NCBI GenBank assembly: GCA_025463515.1
Contig: JAODAQ010000018.1
Location: forward strand, 1-64,000
Length of the DNA: 64,000 nt
From: Rhodoglobus sp.
GTDB taxonomy: Bacteria > Actinomycetota > Actinomycetes > Actinomycetales > Microbacteriaceae
Direction of reading: 5' to 3'
The position numbers and the translations under genes are program-made. The notes beneath the pieces are model-generated. The model was not told the DNA's origin. It ran no database searches and was given only the letters and a program-made list of their open reading frames with translations. Below are positions 9,696 to 17,929 of this stretch, one piece after another (position 1 is the first letter of the stretch; every line of letters begins with the position of its first letter).

Positions 9696-10610
9696 ATGGC
9701 CTTCGCAGCCTTCGGCAGCTCGGCTGCCCCCGTCGAACAGGCCCCGCGCCGCCGCAGCTGGGTGGCGCTCGTGCTGCTCCTGCCGGGCCTCGCGTACCTC
9801 GCCCTGTTCTTCCTCACGCCCTTCGTCTCGCTCATCCTCACCTCGCTGCAGACGCCCGTGGAGTTCGGCGACGTCGGCCAGTTCCAGCAGGCGTTCAAGA
9901 TCGAGAACTACGCCATCGTGGTGGAGCAGTACTGGCCGCACTTCCTGCGGGCGTTCGGGTACGCGCTCGCCGCCACGTTCTTCGCGCTCGTGATCAGCTA
10001 CCCGCTCGCGTACTTCATCGGGGTGAAGGCGCGGCGCTGGCCGCTCATCCAGGCGCTCATGCTGACGCTCGTCATCGCGCCGTTCTTCATCTCGTTCCTG
10101 CTGCGCACGCTCGCGTGGAAGGCGCTCATGTCTGACGAGACGCCGCTCGTGCAGGCGCTCAAGGCGCTGTCGATCATCCCGAACGACGGCCACCTCACGG
10201 GCACGGCGTTCTCGGTGATCTTCGGCCTGACCTACAACTTCATCCCGTTCATGACGCTGCCGCTCTACACGACCCTCGAGCGGCTCGACACCCGGTACCT
10301 CGAGGCCGGCTCCGACCTGTACGCGGGGCCCGCGACCACGTTCTGGAAGGTCACGGTGCCGCTGTCGATGCCCGGCATCGTGTCGGGGACGCTCCTGACG
10401 TTCATCCCGGCCTCCGGCGACTACATCAACGCGAGCGCGAGCTTCCTCGGGTCGGCGCAGACCCAGATGGTCGGAAACGTGATCGAGACCAACTTCCTGG
10501 GGCTGCTGAACTACCCCGCCGCGGCCGCGCTCTCGGTGATCCTGATGGCGGTGATCCTGCTGGTGGTCGGTATCTATGTCCGGCGGAGCGGGACGGAGGA
10601 CCTCCTGTGA
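9696..10610 (+). CDS. potB: Polyamine-type ABC transporter permease, first subunit
   Basis: The 304-residue integral membrane protein has about six helices, beginning WVALVLLLPGLAYLALFFLTP. It has the EAA loop typical of importer permeases (YLEAGSDLYAGPATTFWKVTVPLSMPG, about residues 198-222), which docks on PotA. Only two bases separate it from potA, and its stop overlaps the potC GTG (GTGA), so the four pot genes are one translationally coupled operon. Confidence 0.93.
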   Translation: MAFAAFGSSAAPVEQAPRRRSWVALVLLLPGLAYLALFFLTPFVSLILTSLQTPVEFGDVGQFQQAFKIENYAIVVEQYWPHFLRAFGYALAATFFALVISYPLAYFIGVKARRWPLIQALMLTLVIAPFFISFLLRTLAWKALMSDETPLVQALKALSIIPNDGHLTGTAFSVIFGLTYNFIPFMTLPLYTTLERLDTRYLEAGSDLYAGPATTFWKVTVPLSMPGIVSGTLLTFIPASGDYINASASFLGSAQTQMVGNVIETNFLGLLNYPAAAALSVILMAVILLVVGIYVRRSGTEDLL

Positions 10611-11410
10611 GAACCTTCTCGCTGGGCAAGTGGCTGCTGCCGGTCTACAGCGTCCTGGCGCTGGTGTTCCTACTGGTTCCGATCGCGTACACCTTCGTGT
10701 TCTCCTTCAACGACTCGACCAAGTCGAACGTGCAGTGGGTGGGGTTCACATTCGACAAGTGGCTCAACGTCTGCGACGCGCAGGGGCTGTGCGCGGCCTT
10801 CGGCACGAGCGTCCTCGTGGGCCTCATCGCCACGGTCATCGCGACCGCCCTCGGCACGCTCATGGCCATCGCGCTCGCGCGCTACAGGTTCCGCGCGCGC
10901 TCGGCGGTGAGCCTCCTGCTGTTCCTGCCGATGGCGACGCCGGAGGTCGTGCTCGGCGCCGGCCTCGCCGCCCAGTTCCTCACGGCAGGGGTGCCGAAGG
11001 GCTACGTGACGATCATCATCGCCCACGCGCTGTTCTGCCTGAGCTTCGTGGTCGTGACCGTCAAGGCCCGCGTCGCGAGCCTCGACCCCGCGCTCGAGGA
11101 GGCCGGCCGCGACCTGTACGGCTCGCCCGCGCAGGTGTTCTGGAAGATCACCTTCCCGCTCCTGCTGCCCGGGATCATCGCGGCGGCCCTGCTCTCCTTC
11201 GCGCTGAGCTTCGACGACTTCATCATCACGCGCTTCAACAACGGACCGGTCGAGACCTTCCCGATCTGGATCTACACCGCGGCGGCGCGCGGCGTACCGG
11301 CGGAGGCGAACGTCATCGCGTCCGCGGTGTTCCTGCTCGCGCTCGTGATCGTGATCGTCGCGCAGACGACCTCGGCCGCGCGGCGCAAGCGGCTCGCCAA
11401 GCTGCAGTGA
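10607..11410 (+). CDS. potC: Polyamine-type ABC transporter permease, second subunit
   Basis: The 267-residue permease starts with GTG inside the potB stop (GTGA). It has about six membrane helices and the EAA motif LEEAGRDLYGSPAQVFWKIT before the last helices. It is homologous to PotC/YdcV and pairs with PotB to form the channel. Its TGA is overlapped by the GTG of the following aminotransferase, which ties import to that enzyme. Confidence 0.93.
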   Translation: MRTFSLGKWLLPVYSVLALVFLLVPIAYTFVFSFNDSTKSNVQWVGFTFDKWLNVCDAQGLCAAFGTSVLVGLIATVIATALGTLMAIALARYRFRARSAVSLLLFLPMATPEVVLGAGLAAQFLTAGVPKGYVTIIIAHALFCLSFVVVTVKARVASLDPALEEAGRDLYGSPAQVFWKITFPLLLPGIIAAALLSFALSFDDFIITRFNNGPVETFPIWIYTAAARGVPAEANVIASAVFLLALVIVIVAQTTSAARRKRLAKLQ

Positions 11411-12777
11411 GCGCAGCGCCCATGACGTACGCCGACCGCGCCCGGCTCGCGGGCCTGTGGGAGAGCGAGCTCGAGGTGTTCCGGGCTGCACGGCCGCGCT
11501 CCGAGGAGCAGTGGGAGCGCGCGATCCGGCACATGCCCGACGGGGTCCCGATGCTCTGGATGGCGAAGTGGCCGGGGCCGTGGCCGGTGTACGTGAGCGG
11601 GGCATCCGGCGCTCATTTCGAGTGCGTGGACGGAATCGACCACGTCGACCTCTGCCTCGGCGACACTGGCGCGATGTGCGGCCACGCGCCGAGCGCCTCG
11701 GTGCTCGCGATCACGCGGCAACTGGCGCGCGGGTCGACTTTCATGCTCCCGACCGAGGATGCCGCGGCGGCGGCCGAGGCGCTCGCGGAGAGGTTCCGCG
11801 TGCCGGTGTGGCAGTTCTCCCTCTCCGCGACGGATGCGAACCGCAGCCTCATCCGGTACGCGCGCCAGGTGACGGGCCGGCCGCGCATCCTCGTGCACGA
11901 CCACAGCTACCACGGCACCGTGGACGAGGCCTACGCGACGCTGGACGAGGCGGGAGAGGTGGTGTCTCGTCGGGGCAACATCGGCGCACCCGTGCCGCTC
12001 GCCGAGACGACGGCAGTGGTGCAGTTCAACGACGTGCCGGCGCTGGAGGCCGCACTGAGCAAGGGCGACATCGCGGCGGTGCTCATCGAGCCGGCGCTCA
12101 CCAACATCGGCATCGTACTGCCGGACCCCGGCTACCACGAGGCCGTGCGCGAGCTCTGCACGCGGTACGGCGCCCTGCTCATCATCGACGAGACGCACAC
12201 GTTCAGCGCGGGGCCCGGCGGCATGACGGAGACCCTCGACCTGCACCCCGATGCGGTGGTCCTCGGCAAGAGCATCGGCGGGGGCATCCCGGCCGGCGCG
12301 TACGGGATGACCCGCGACTTCGCCCTCGCGGCGCGCGAGTCGCTCGACCTCGAGGACATCGACGTCGGGGGAGTGGGCGGAACACTCGCCGGCAACGCGG
12401 TCTCGCTCGCGGGCATCCGGGCCACTCTCGGCGAGGTGCTGACGCCCGCCGCCTTCGAGCACATGATCGACCGCTGCACCGAGTGGACCGCGGGCGTGCA
12501 GGCGGCCCTCGACGAGTTCGAGGTGCCGTGGCAGGTCACGCAGCTGGGGGCGCGCGCGGAGTACAGCTTCCGGCCGGATGCCCCGCACGACGGCGCCGAG
12601 GCTGCCGCCGCCGACGACTTCGAGCTGCAGCAGTACTTGCACCTGCACGCCCTCAACCGCGGGATCCTCATGACGCCGTTCCACAACATGGCGCTCATGT
12701 GCCCCGAGACCTCGGCCGCGGATGTCGAACGGCACACGGTGGCCTTCCGCGAAGCCGTGGTCTCGCTCTACGCGTAG
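11407..12777 (+). CDS. Class III aminotransferase, glutamate-1-semialdehyde aminomutase-like, coupled to the pot operon
   Basis: PLP-dependent fold type I enzyme. The start is taken as the GTG overlapping the potC stop (GTGA), giving 456 residues; an ATG at 11422 is an alternative. Visible features are the Asp of LLIIDETHTF that contacts the PLP nitrogen, the Schiff-base Lys in VVLGKSIGGGIPAG, and HDHSYHGTVDEA in the PLP phosphate region. Because it is the last gene of a polyamine-type uptake operon, it probably transaminates the imported amine or a product of it. The substrate is unknown. It is not the haem-pathway HemL by context, since no tetrapyrrole genes are near. Confidence 0.85.
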   Translation: MSAAPMTYADRARLAGLWESELEVFRAARPRSEEQWERAIRHMPDGVPMLWMAKWPGPWPVYVSGASGAHFECVDGIDHVDLCLGDTGAMCGHAPSASVLAITRQLARGSTFMLPTEDAAAAAEALAERFRVPVWQFSLSATDANRSLIRYARQVTGRPRILVHDHSYHGTVDEAYATLDEAGEVVSRRGNIGAPVPLAETTAVVQFNDVPALEAALSKGDIAAVLIEPALTNIGIVLPDPGYHEAVRELCTRYGALLIIDETHTFSAGPGGMTETLDLHPDAVVLGKSIGGGIPAGAYGMTRDFALAARESLDLEDIDVGGVGGTLAGNAVSLAGIRATLGEVLTPAAFEHMIDRCTEWTAGVQAALDEFEVPWQVTQLGARAEYSFRPDAPHDGAEAAAADDFELQQYLHLHALNRGILMTPFHNMALMCPETSAADVERHTVAFREAVVSLYA

Positions 12778-12816
12778 CTATTCGAGGTTAACTCGCGCAT
12801 TGGCCATTCGTGCAGA

Positions 12817-12822
12817 TATCGT
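12817..12822 (+). promoter_or_regulatory. Leaderless -10 hexamer (TATCGT) of the type VII-like cassette
   Basis: TATCGT lies six bases before the ATG at 12829 in the 51-bp gap after the aminotransferase. It suggests that the four-gene cassette 12829-15219 has its own leaderless promoter rather than being only read through from pot. Confidence 0.55.
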
Positions 12823-12828
12823 GAAGTC

Positions 12829-13407
12829 ATGACCGATGACAACGAATTCCGGCGAGGGCTCGAGGGGATCGTAGAGTCGGGCCACGAGGTTCTGGCCCGC
12901 CAGCGCGAGCTCGAAGCGGAACGGGCAGAGCTCATAGCGGGGGTTCTCGGCGGGCAGCCGGTGGCCGAGAATCCGGTGCGGGTGGCCGTCGACGACCGCT
13001 TCCTCGTGGAGTCGATCGCCTTCGACGAGGACCTGGCCCGGGCTCTCGCTCCGGCCGAGCTGGTGCGGAGCATCGCCGCCGCGATCATCCTCGCCACGGC
13101 GCGTCCGGTCTCCGCCACGGCGCCGATCGACCTCAGGGCAGCCGCGGCAGACCCGGAGGACAGCGCCGCGCGCTTGGAGTCGCTCCTGGGCGCCGAGCCG
13201 GGGGAGCCCGAGCGCTTCGCGGACGACTTCGGCAACCTCAGCGTCTCGGCGAGACTCGGCGCGGTCACCTCGGTCGAGGCGCTCGACCGCTGGGTCACCT
13301 CGTCGCCGCTGCGGATGGTCGGCGAGGAGATCACCCGCATCGCGCGCGAGGCGATGCTCGCGACAGACAGCCTGGGCTGGCACAGCAACGGAGGGGGAGC
13401 ACGATGA
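12829..13407 (+). CDS. YbaB/EbfC-like protein of a type VII-secretion-like cassette
   Basis: The 192-residue, acidic, soluble protein has an N-terminal coiled-coil-like helix (VLARQRELEAERAELIAGVL) and a strand-helix unit (VRVAVDDRFLVESIAFDEDLARALAPAELVRSIAAAIILA, about residues 50-90) resembling the YbaB/EbfC fold. YbaB-like proteins are frequent neighbours of WXG100/ESX genes in actinobacteria. The C-terminal half is not recognised. Its stop overlaps the next ATG. Assignment rests on pattern resemblance and context, with no catalytic motif. Confidence 0.55.
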   Translation: MTDDNEFRRGLEGIVESGHEVLARQRELEAERAELIAGVLGGQPVAENPVRVAVDDRFLVESIAFDEDLARALAPAELVRSIAAAIILATARPVSATAPIDLRAAAADPEDSAARLESLLGAEPGEPERFADDFGNLSVSARLGAVTSVEALDRWVTSSPLRMVGEEITRIAREAMLATDSLGWHSNGGGAR

Positions 13408-13742
13408 GCAGCAACTACGAGCGCACGATCACGGGGGATGTCGACGATCTCCGGTCCGACGCCGACGAGGTGTGGGATCCGGCCCGAGACCGGCTCCTCG
13501 AGGTGCGCGGCAAGCTCCCGACCGACCTGCCGGCCAGCGCGTTCTCGTTCATCCCTGGGGCCGACGGGGTCTACCGCGAGCTCGCCCTGAGCTGCGAGAG
13601 CCTGACGAAGTACGTGGGCGATGGCGAGATCGCCATGCACGCGTTCCGGGACGCGGTGCTCTGGGCCGCGCTCGACATCATCGGCACCGAGCAGTCCGTG
13701 CAGGACGACATCGTGGCGATCAGGGAGCAGTTGAACTCGTGA
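13404..13742 (+). CDS. Small helical protein, possible ESX/WXG-type secretion partner
   Basis: The 112-residue product has no signal peptide or membrane segment and is predicted mainly helical. Size and helical character are like WXG100-superfamily partners (EsxA/B, EspC), but no W-x-G motif is present; the turn region reads WDPARDRL. The ATG overlaps the preceding stop (ATGA) and its own TGA overlaps the next GTG. Being sandwiched between a YbaB-like and a WXG-type gene suggests a co-secreted partner or chaperone. Function is inferred only from context. Confidence 0.5.
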   Translation: MSSNYERTITGDVDDLRSDADEVWDPARDRLLEVRGKLPTDLPASAFSFIPGADGVYRELALSCESLTKYVGDGEIAMHAFRDAVLWAALDIIGTEQSVQDDIVAIREQLNS

Positions 13743-14530
13743 CCAGCTACGTCAACACCCTGCGCCAGATGGCGACGATCCAGTGCGACATCGCGGAGAA
13801 CGCGGTCAACTACCTCGACAAGAACGCCACGGTGTTCGCCACCATCGACGTCGAGGCCAAGATCGTCGTCTTCCCGCCGCTCATGCTCATCCGTGCACAG
13901 CTGATCCAGCTCGATGTCGCCGAGATCCGGCTGCTGCTGCCCCTGCTCCGCGAGCTGATCAAATTCGACAGGCACGCGATCGAGTACATGGGCGATCCCG
14001 ACCTCTTGCGAGCTGCTGCGCTCGAGCTCAGCGGCGCGGCCCAGGACAGCGCCCGCGGCATCGTCACGGCGCTCGAGTCCCGTGTCGATCCCGCGTACTT
14101 CCGCACCTACGACAGCTGGCAGGGCGAGACTGCCGACGCGTACCGGCGTATCGCCGAGCTCCAGCCGGAGAACCTGAAGGCCCTCCTCACCCCGATCAAC
14201 ACGATCTCCGACGTCCTGCACTCGGTCGCCCAGGGCATCGAGGACTTCTACGTGGCCCTGGCCGGCGCTGCGATCTCGCTCGCCAAGGTCGTCGTCGACC
14301 TCGTCGTCGCGATCATCGGCGCCGCGACGGCGGGCACGGGGATCGGGATCGCCATCGCCGCGCTGGGCGTGGTCGGTGCGGTGATGGATATCGGCACCGC
14401 CCTGATCGCCGTCGGAACCGTGTTCCTGCAGTCCCAGCACGACAACGAGGACCAGCTCGTGAAGCTCGGGCCGAGCCTGCCGGGCGAATGGCGCAAACCC
14501 CCGGTCGGCGACGGCCCGCCGGGATCCTGA
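13739..14530 (+). CDS. WXG-motif membrane-associated protein, putative type VII-like substrate
   Basis: The 263-residue protein starts with GTG overlapping the previous stop. A helical N-terminal half contains a WXG100-like hairpin with Trp127-Gln-Gly129 in YDSWQGETADAYR between two long helices. It then has a strongly hydrophobic stretch (about residues 170-228, rich in VVAIIGAATAGTGIGIAIAA) able to form two membrane helices, and a short hydrophilic tail. WXG domains fused to hydrophobic or pore-like segments occur in secreted effector-type proteins. The product has no Sec signal. Target and activity cannot be seen. Confidence 0.6.
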   Translation: MTSYVNTLRQMATIQCDIAENAVNYLDKNATVFATIDVEAKIVVFPPLMLIRAQLIQLDVAEIRLLLPLLRELIKFDRHAIEYMGDPDLLRAAALELSGAAQDSARGIVTALESRVDPAYFRTYDSWQGETADAYRRIAELQPENLKALLTPINTISDVLHSVAQGIEDFYVALAGAAISLAKVVVDLVVAIIGAATAGTGIGIAIAALGVVGAVMDIGTALIAVGTVFLQSQHDNEDQLVKLGPSLPGEWRKPPVGDGPPGS

Positions 14531-15219
14531 TGCGGCGAGGACGAGTGGCTGGGGCATCCGTCGCGGCCGCGCTAGTGCTCGCCGTGCTCGGCGGATGCAC
14601 GCTCCTGCGCGGCCCCGACTACGTCCCGACCCCGCTCCCGACTCCCGACGAGAGCGCCCACGAGGCCGCGGAGCGGTACTTGGGGTACCTCGAGAGCGGG
14701 GACGCCGCATCCGCCGCCCTCATGATCAAGTCGGTGGTCGACCACCCAGAGAAGGTCTACGCGGGCGCCGATCTGCTGACCAACGAGGTGTACTCGGCGG
14801 CGGTCGCTCGCATCGAGGATGCGACGATCACCGACGAGCGCGACACGAGCGAGTACAGCACGACCGTCGACGTGCAGTACACGCTGCGCGGCGAGAAGCG
14901 GGAGGGCCAGTTCATGCTGGACTCCAGCGACGGCACGTGGTGGGTGGGCACCACGGCCAACGGCTCGATCTTCGTGACTCTCGCCCCGCCGGAGGGCGAC
15001 GCGATCCCCGCGACCTACGAGATCGCCGGCCAGACGGTGAGCCTCGCCAAGGACGGGCAGGAGGGCTTCCTGCTCTTCCCCGGCATCTACAGCATCACGG
15101 TCGACGTGCCCGACTCGCAGGTGGTCGACCCGACGGCGAACCCGGTCACCCGGGAGATCGAGATCGGGTTCGACATCAACGTGACGAAGGTGACGATCCC
15201 GGTGGCCTCCGCGCCGTAG
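14530..15219 (+). CDS. Lipoprotein at the end of the type VII-like cassette
   Basis: The 229-residue product has a basic N-terminus, a hydrophobic segment and a lipobox VLGGC followed by a Pro/Thr-rich linker (DYVPTPLPTPDE), so it is a surface lipoprotein. Residues about 45-130 resemble an NTF2-like fold (HEAAERYLGYLESGDAASAALM), followed by a beta-rich region. The ATG overlaps the previous TGA (TGATG), closing the four-gene operon. No family could be named with certainty. Confidence 0.65.
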   Translation: MRRGRVAGASVAAALVLAVLGGCTLLRGPDYVPTPLPTPDESAHEAAERYLGYLESGDAASAALMIKSVVDHPEKVYAGADLLTNEVYSAAVARIEDATITDERDTSEYSTTVDVQYTLRGEKREGQFMLDSSDGTWWVGTTANGSIFVTLAPPEGDAIPATYEIAGQTVSLAKDGQEGFLLFPGIYSITVDVPDSQVVDPTANPVTREIEIGFDINVTKVTIPVASAP

Positions 15220-15443
15220 TCGCGGGCCCGCACTCCGAGGCGTCGAGGGGTCACCTGTCGCGGGCACCCAAGGCGAGCGCGCAACAAGTGGTCCCTCGGG
15301 CCGGCGAAAGGGGACTTTATGCGGCGCCCCTCCGGCTTTCCGCGGAACCGCTCAGGCAGAGAGAGTCACAGGACGGGATGCCGCGGCGGAATTGTCGGGC
15401 GCGCGCCCCGGTTGACCCTGCCACACGAACCGAGGAGAACCCC
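15220..15443 (+). promoter_or_regulatory. Structured leader before the quinone oxidoreductase gene
   Basis: This 224-bp gap has several possible hairpins: GCCGG/AGGGG arms at about 15300-15311 pair with CCCCT/CCGGC at about 15327-15336 across a short bulge, and a perfect 12-base palindrome GGGCGCGCGCCC lies at 15397-15408. The downstream start has a clear Shine-Dalgarno (GAGGAG), so the mRNA is leadered in contrast to most genes here. The strings CACCCAAGG (15265), CTCAGGCA (15351) and AGGAC (15370) recall parts of the glycine riboswitch core, but other conserved parts are not evident. Confidence 0.3.
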
Positions 15444-16394
15444 ATGCCCGAAGCCGTCGCCGCCACCAGCTATGGAACCACCGCCGACGTCATCGACGTC
15501 ATCTCGGTCGAGGGCCGCGAGCCGGGCCCGGGAGAAGTCACGATCGCGGTGCGGGCCGCCGCGATCAACCCCTTCGACACGAAGATCGCCGCGGGCGTTC
15601 TGGGCACGGATGCCGCGACGCTGCCTCGCAGACTGGGCAGTGAGGCCGCCGGAGTGGTCGTGGCAGTCGGCCCCGACGCCGTGGGACTCGAGGGCGAGCC
15701 CCTCTCCGTCGGCGACGAGGTCTACGGCAACCGCCTCCCCGGTGCCCAGGCCACCGAGCTCACCGTCCGCGCCGACGTGCTGCTGCGCAAGCCGGCGTCG
15801 CTCTCCTTCGAGGAGGCCGCGGGCCTGCTCTCCGTGGGCACGACCGCGGTGCACGCGCTCGAGGCGGTCGGCGTCGGCGCGGGCGACACCGTGCTCGTGC
15901 ACGGCGTCGCGGGCAGCGTGGGCAGCCTGGTCGCGCAGCTCGCCGCGCTCCGCGGCGCGACGGTGATCGGCACTGCGGCGCCCGCCCGTCATGCCGCACT
16001 GCGCGCGGCGGGCATCGAGCCCGTCGCGTACGGCGAGGGCCTCGCGGATCGGGTCAGGGCCGCGGCGCCCGGCGGCATCACAGCGGCGATCGACACTGTC
16101 GGCACCGATGAGGCGCTCGAGGTGTCGCTGCAGTTCGTGAAGCCCGAGCGCTTCGTGACGATCGTGAACTTCGGCCCGGCCCTGGCAGCAGGCGCCAAGG
16201 CGATCGGCGCGGGGCCGGGTGCCGACTCCGGCTCGGAGCTGCGCGCCGCGGCGCGGGTCACGCTCTCCGGCCTGGCCGCGCGCGGCGAGATCACGGTGCC
16301 GGTGGCGACGGCGCTCCCCTTCGCCCAGGCCCGCGAGGGCTACCGCCTCGTGATCGGCGGCCACGCGGGCGGCAAGGTCGTGCTGACGAACTAG
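15444..16394 (+). CDS. NADP-dependent zinc-independent alcohol dehydrogenase / quinone oxidoreductase family protein
   Basis: The 316-residue protein is of the medium-chain dehydrogenase family, with an N-terminal GroES-like domain (IAVRAAAINPFDTKI, GSEAAGVVVAVG, VGDEVYG) and a C-terminal Rossmann domain whose motif VHGVAGSVGSLVAQLA binds NADPH. The zinc ligands of alcohol dehydrogenases are absent, which fits the quinone oxidoreductase branch. The ATG has GAGGAG five bases upstream. It converges on gabT with a large palindrome between them. The physiological substrate is unknown. Confidence 0.88.
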   Translation: MPEAVAATSYGTTADVIDVISVEGREPGPGEVTIAVRAAAINPFDTKIAAGVLGTDAATLPRRLGSEAAGVVVAVGPDAVGLEGEPLSVGDEVYGNRLPGAQATELTVRADVLLRKPASLSFEEAAGLLSVGTTAVHALEAVGVGAGDTVLVHGVAGSVGSLVAQLAALRGATVIGTAAPARHAALRAAGIEPVAYGEGLADRVRAAAPGGITAAIDTVGTDEALEVSLQFVKPERFVTIVNFGPALAAGAKAIGAGPGADSGSELRAAARVTLSGLAARGEITVPVATALPFAQAREGYRLVIGGHAGGKVVLTN

Positions 16395-16410
16395 CCTGCG
16401 GAGCCGTGCT

Positions 16411-16484
16411 TGAAACGATCCAGTGCTCACAAATTGCGCTGTCGGGCGCTCTGGAGCGCAACTTCTGAGCACTGGATCGTTTCA
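16411..16484. repeat. 74-bp near-perfect palindrome between convergent genes
   Basis: Bases 16411-16429 are the exact reverse complement of 16466-16484 (19 bp). The pairing continues inwards to 16440/16455 with only two mismatches, giving 28 paired positions of 30 around a 14-base loop. It lies 16 bp after the oxidoreductase stop and 122 bp before the gabT stop. It could act as a bidirectional terminator, but there is no T-run on either side. The outer arms (TGAAACGATCCAG...) are AT-richer than the surroundings, suggesting an inserted element. Confidence 0.8.
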
Positions 16485-16606
16485 GCTTCACGGCGGGCGG
16501 CAGACGGCAGCGGTGCAGACGGGGCGGACGGCGGGCGGACGGGCGGTCGCCAAGGCGGGGCGCGCGGCCACCCCGGGCGCGCGCCCGCACCGGGCACCAG
16601 CCGCAC
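16485..16606. other. G-rich intergenic tract downstream of gabT
   Basis: A plus-strand G-rich run at about 16490-16560 has repeated GGCGGAC/GGCAGAC units and several GG/GGG tracts that could form a two-tier G-quadruplex. A second copy of the GGGCGCGCGCCC palindrome is at 16575-16586. No gene is seen here. Confidence 0.4.
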
Positions 16607-17923
16607 CTACAGCGCGGCGAATCCCTCGCCCAGGACCCCGATCGCCTCGCGCAGCAGTTCGTCGCTGATCGCGAGCGACGGCAGGAATCGGATGACGTTG
16701 CCGAACGTCCCCGCCGACAGCAGCAGCACGCCGTGCTGTGCCGCAAACGCCGTGATGGACCCGACGGCGACCGGGTTCGGGTCCAACGTCCCCGGATGCA
16801 CCAGCTCGATCGCCAGCATTGCGCCGATGCCGCGCACGTCGCCGATCACGGGGTACTTCTCCTGCAGCTCGAGCAGCGCGGGCTTGAGGATGCCCTCGAT
16901 GCGGCCCGCCTCGGCGAGCAGGTTGCGGCGCTCGATCTCCCCGAAGACCGCGATCGCGGCGGCCGCGGCGACCGGATTGCCGGCGAACGTTCCGCCGAGC
17001 CCCCCGGCGTGCGGGGCATCCATGATCTCGGCGCGCCCGGTGACCGCGGCGATCGGCAGGCCGCCCGCGATGCCCTTGGCGGAGAGCACGAGGTCCGGCT
17101 CGACGCCGAAGTGCTCGCTCGCGTAGTAACGGCCGGTACGGGCCATCCCGCTCTGGATCTCGTCGGCGACGAACACGACGCCGTTCGCCGTGCACCACGC
17201 CTGGAGGGCTGCGAGGTACCCCTCAGCGGGGACGACGAAGCCGCCCTCGCCCTGGATCGGCTCGGCCACGACGCAGGCCAGGTCCGAGGCGCCGATCGAC
17301 TTCTCGAGGTAGGTGATGGTGCGGGCCGCGGCATCCGGCCCGCTGAGCCCGTCGCGGAAGGGGTAGGAGCCCGGCGCGTGGAACACGGAGGGCGCGAGCG
17401 GCCCGAACCCGGTCTTGTACGGCATCGCCTTGAACGTCATGGCCATCGTGAGGTTCGTGCGGCCGTGGTACGCGTGGTCGAGCACCGCAACGCCCGCGCG
17501 GCCGGTGTAGTGGCGCGCTATCTTGACCGCGTTCTCGACGGCCTCGGCGCCCGAGTTGAGCAGCACGGTCTTCTTGGCCCAGTCGCCCGGGGTGTGCTCG
17601 GCGAGCAGCTCGGCCACGCGCACGTACGACTCGTACGGCGTGATCGTGAACATCGCGTGGGTGAGCTCTTCGAGCTGGCCGGATGCCGCGGCCACGACGG
17701 CCTCGTCGGTGTGCCCGATGGTCATCACGCCGATGCCGGAGCCGAGGTCGATGAACTGGTTGCCGTCCACGTCGACGACGATCGCGCCGTGCGCGCGCTC
17801 CACGAAGACCGGTAGGGCGGAGGAGACGCCGGCTGCGACGGAGGCCAGGCGGCGCTCCTGCAGAGCCACGGACTTGGGCCCGGGGATGGCGGTGAGAACG
17901 CGGCGCTGCTGTTCGATCTTCAT
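16607..17923 (-). CDS. gabT: 4-aminobutyrate aminotransferase
   Basis: The 438-residue class III aminotransferase converts GABA plus 2-oxoglutarate to succinate semialdehyde plus glutamate. Visible motifs are LNSGAEAVENAVKIAR, DHAYHGRTNLTMAMT, the PLP-binding VFVADEIQSGMARTG and the Schiff-base Lys in LVLSAKGIAGGLP, with GTFAGNPVAAAAA after it. Together with the pot importer and the pot-linked aminotransferase it suggests putrescine/GABA use, though no GABA permease or succinate-semialdehyde dehydrogenase adjoins it. The -10 TAAACT six bases upstream indicates a leaderless mRNA; this promoter overlaps that of the divergent OsmC gene. Confidence 0.93.
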   Translation of the reverse strand: MKIEQQRRVLTAIPGPKSVALQERRLASVAAGVSSALPVFVERAHGAIVVDVDGNQFIDLGSGIGVMTIGHTDEAVVAAASGQLEELTHAMFTITPYESYVRVAELLAEHTPGDWAKKTVLLNSGAEAVENAVKIARHYTGRAGVAVLDHAYHGRTNLTMAMTFKAMPYKTGFGPLAPSVFHAPGSYPFRDGLSGPDAAARTITYLEKSIGASDLACVVAEPIQGEGGFVVPAEGYLAALQAWCTANGVVFVADEIQSGMARTGRYYASEHFGVEPDLVLSAKGIAGGLPIAAVTGRAEIMDAPHAGGLGGTFAGNPVAAAAAIAVFGEIERRNLLAEAGRIEGILKPALLELQEKYPVIGDVRGIGAMLAIELVHPGTLDPNPVAVGSITAFAAQHGVLLLSAGTFGNVIRFLPSLAISDELLREAIGVLGEGFAAL

Positions 17924-17929
17924 CCGATG

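Noticed and set aside
11407-12777. Assignment of the pot-linked aminotransferase as haem-pathway hemL
   Set aside because: The similarity is only at class III level, and the gene is embedded in a polyamine-type operon without tetrapyrrole genes.
16423-16668. Small frames reading through the 74-bp palindrome on both strands
   Set aside because: They exist because the palindrome reads the same on both strands; no codon bias or ribosome-binding site.
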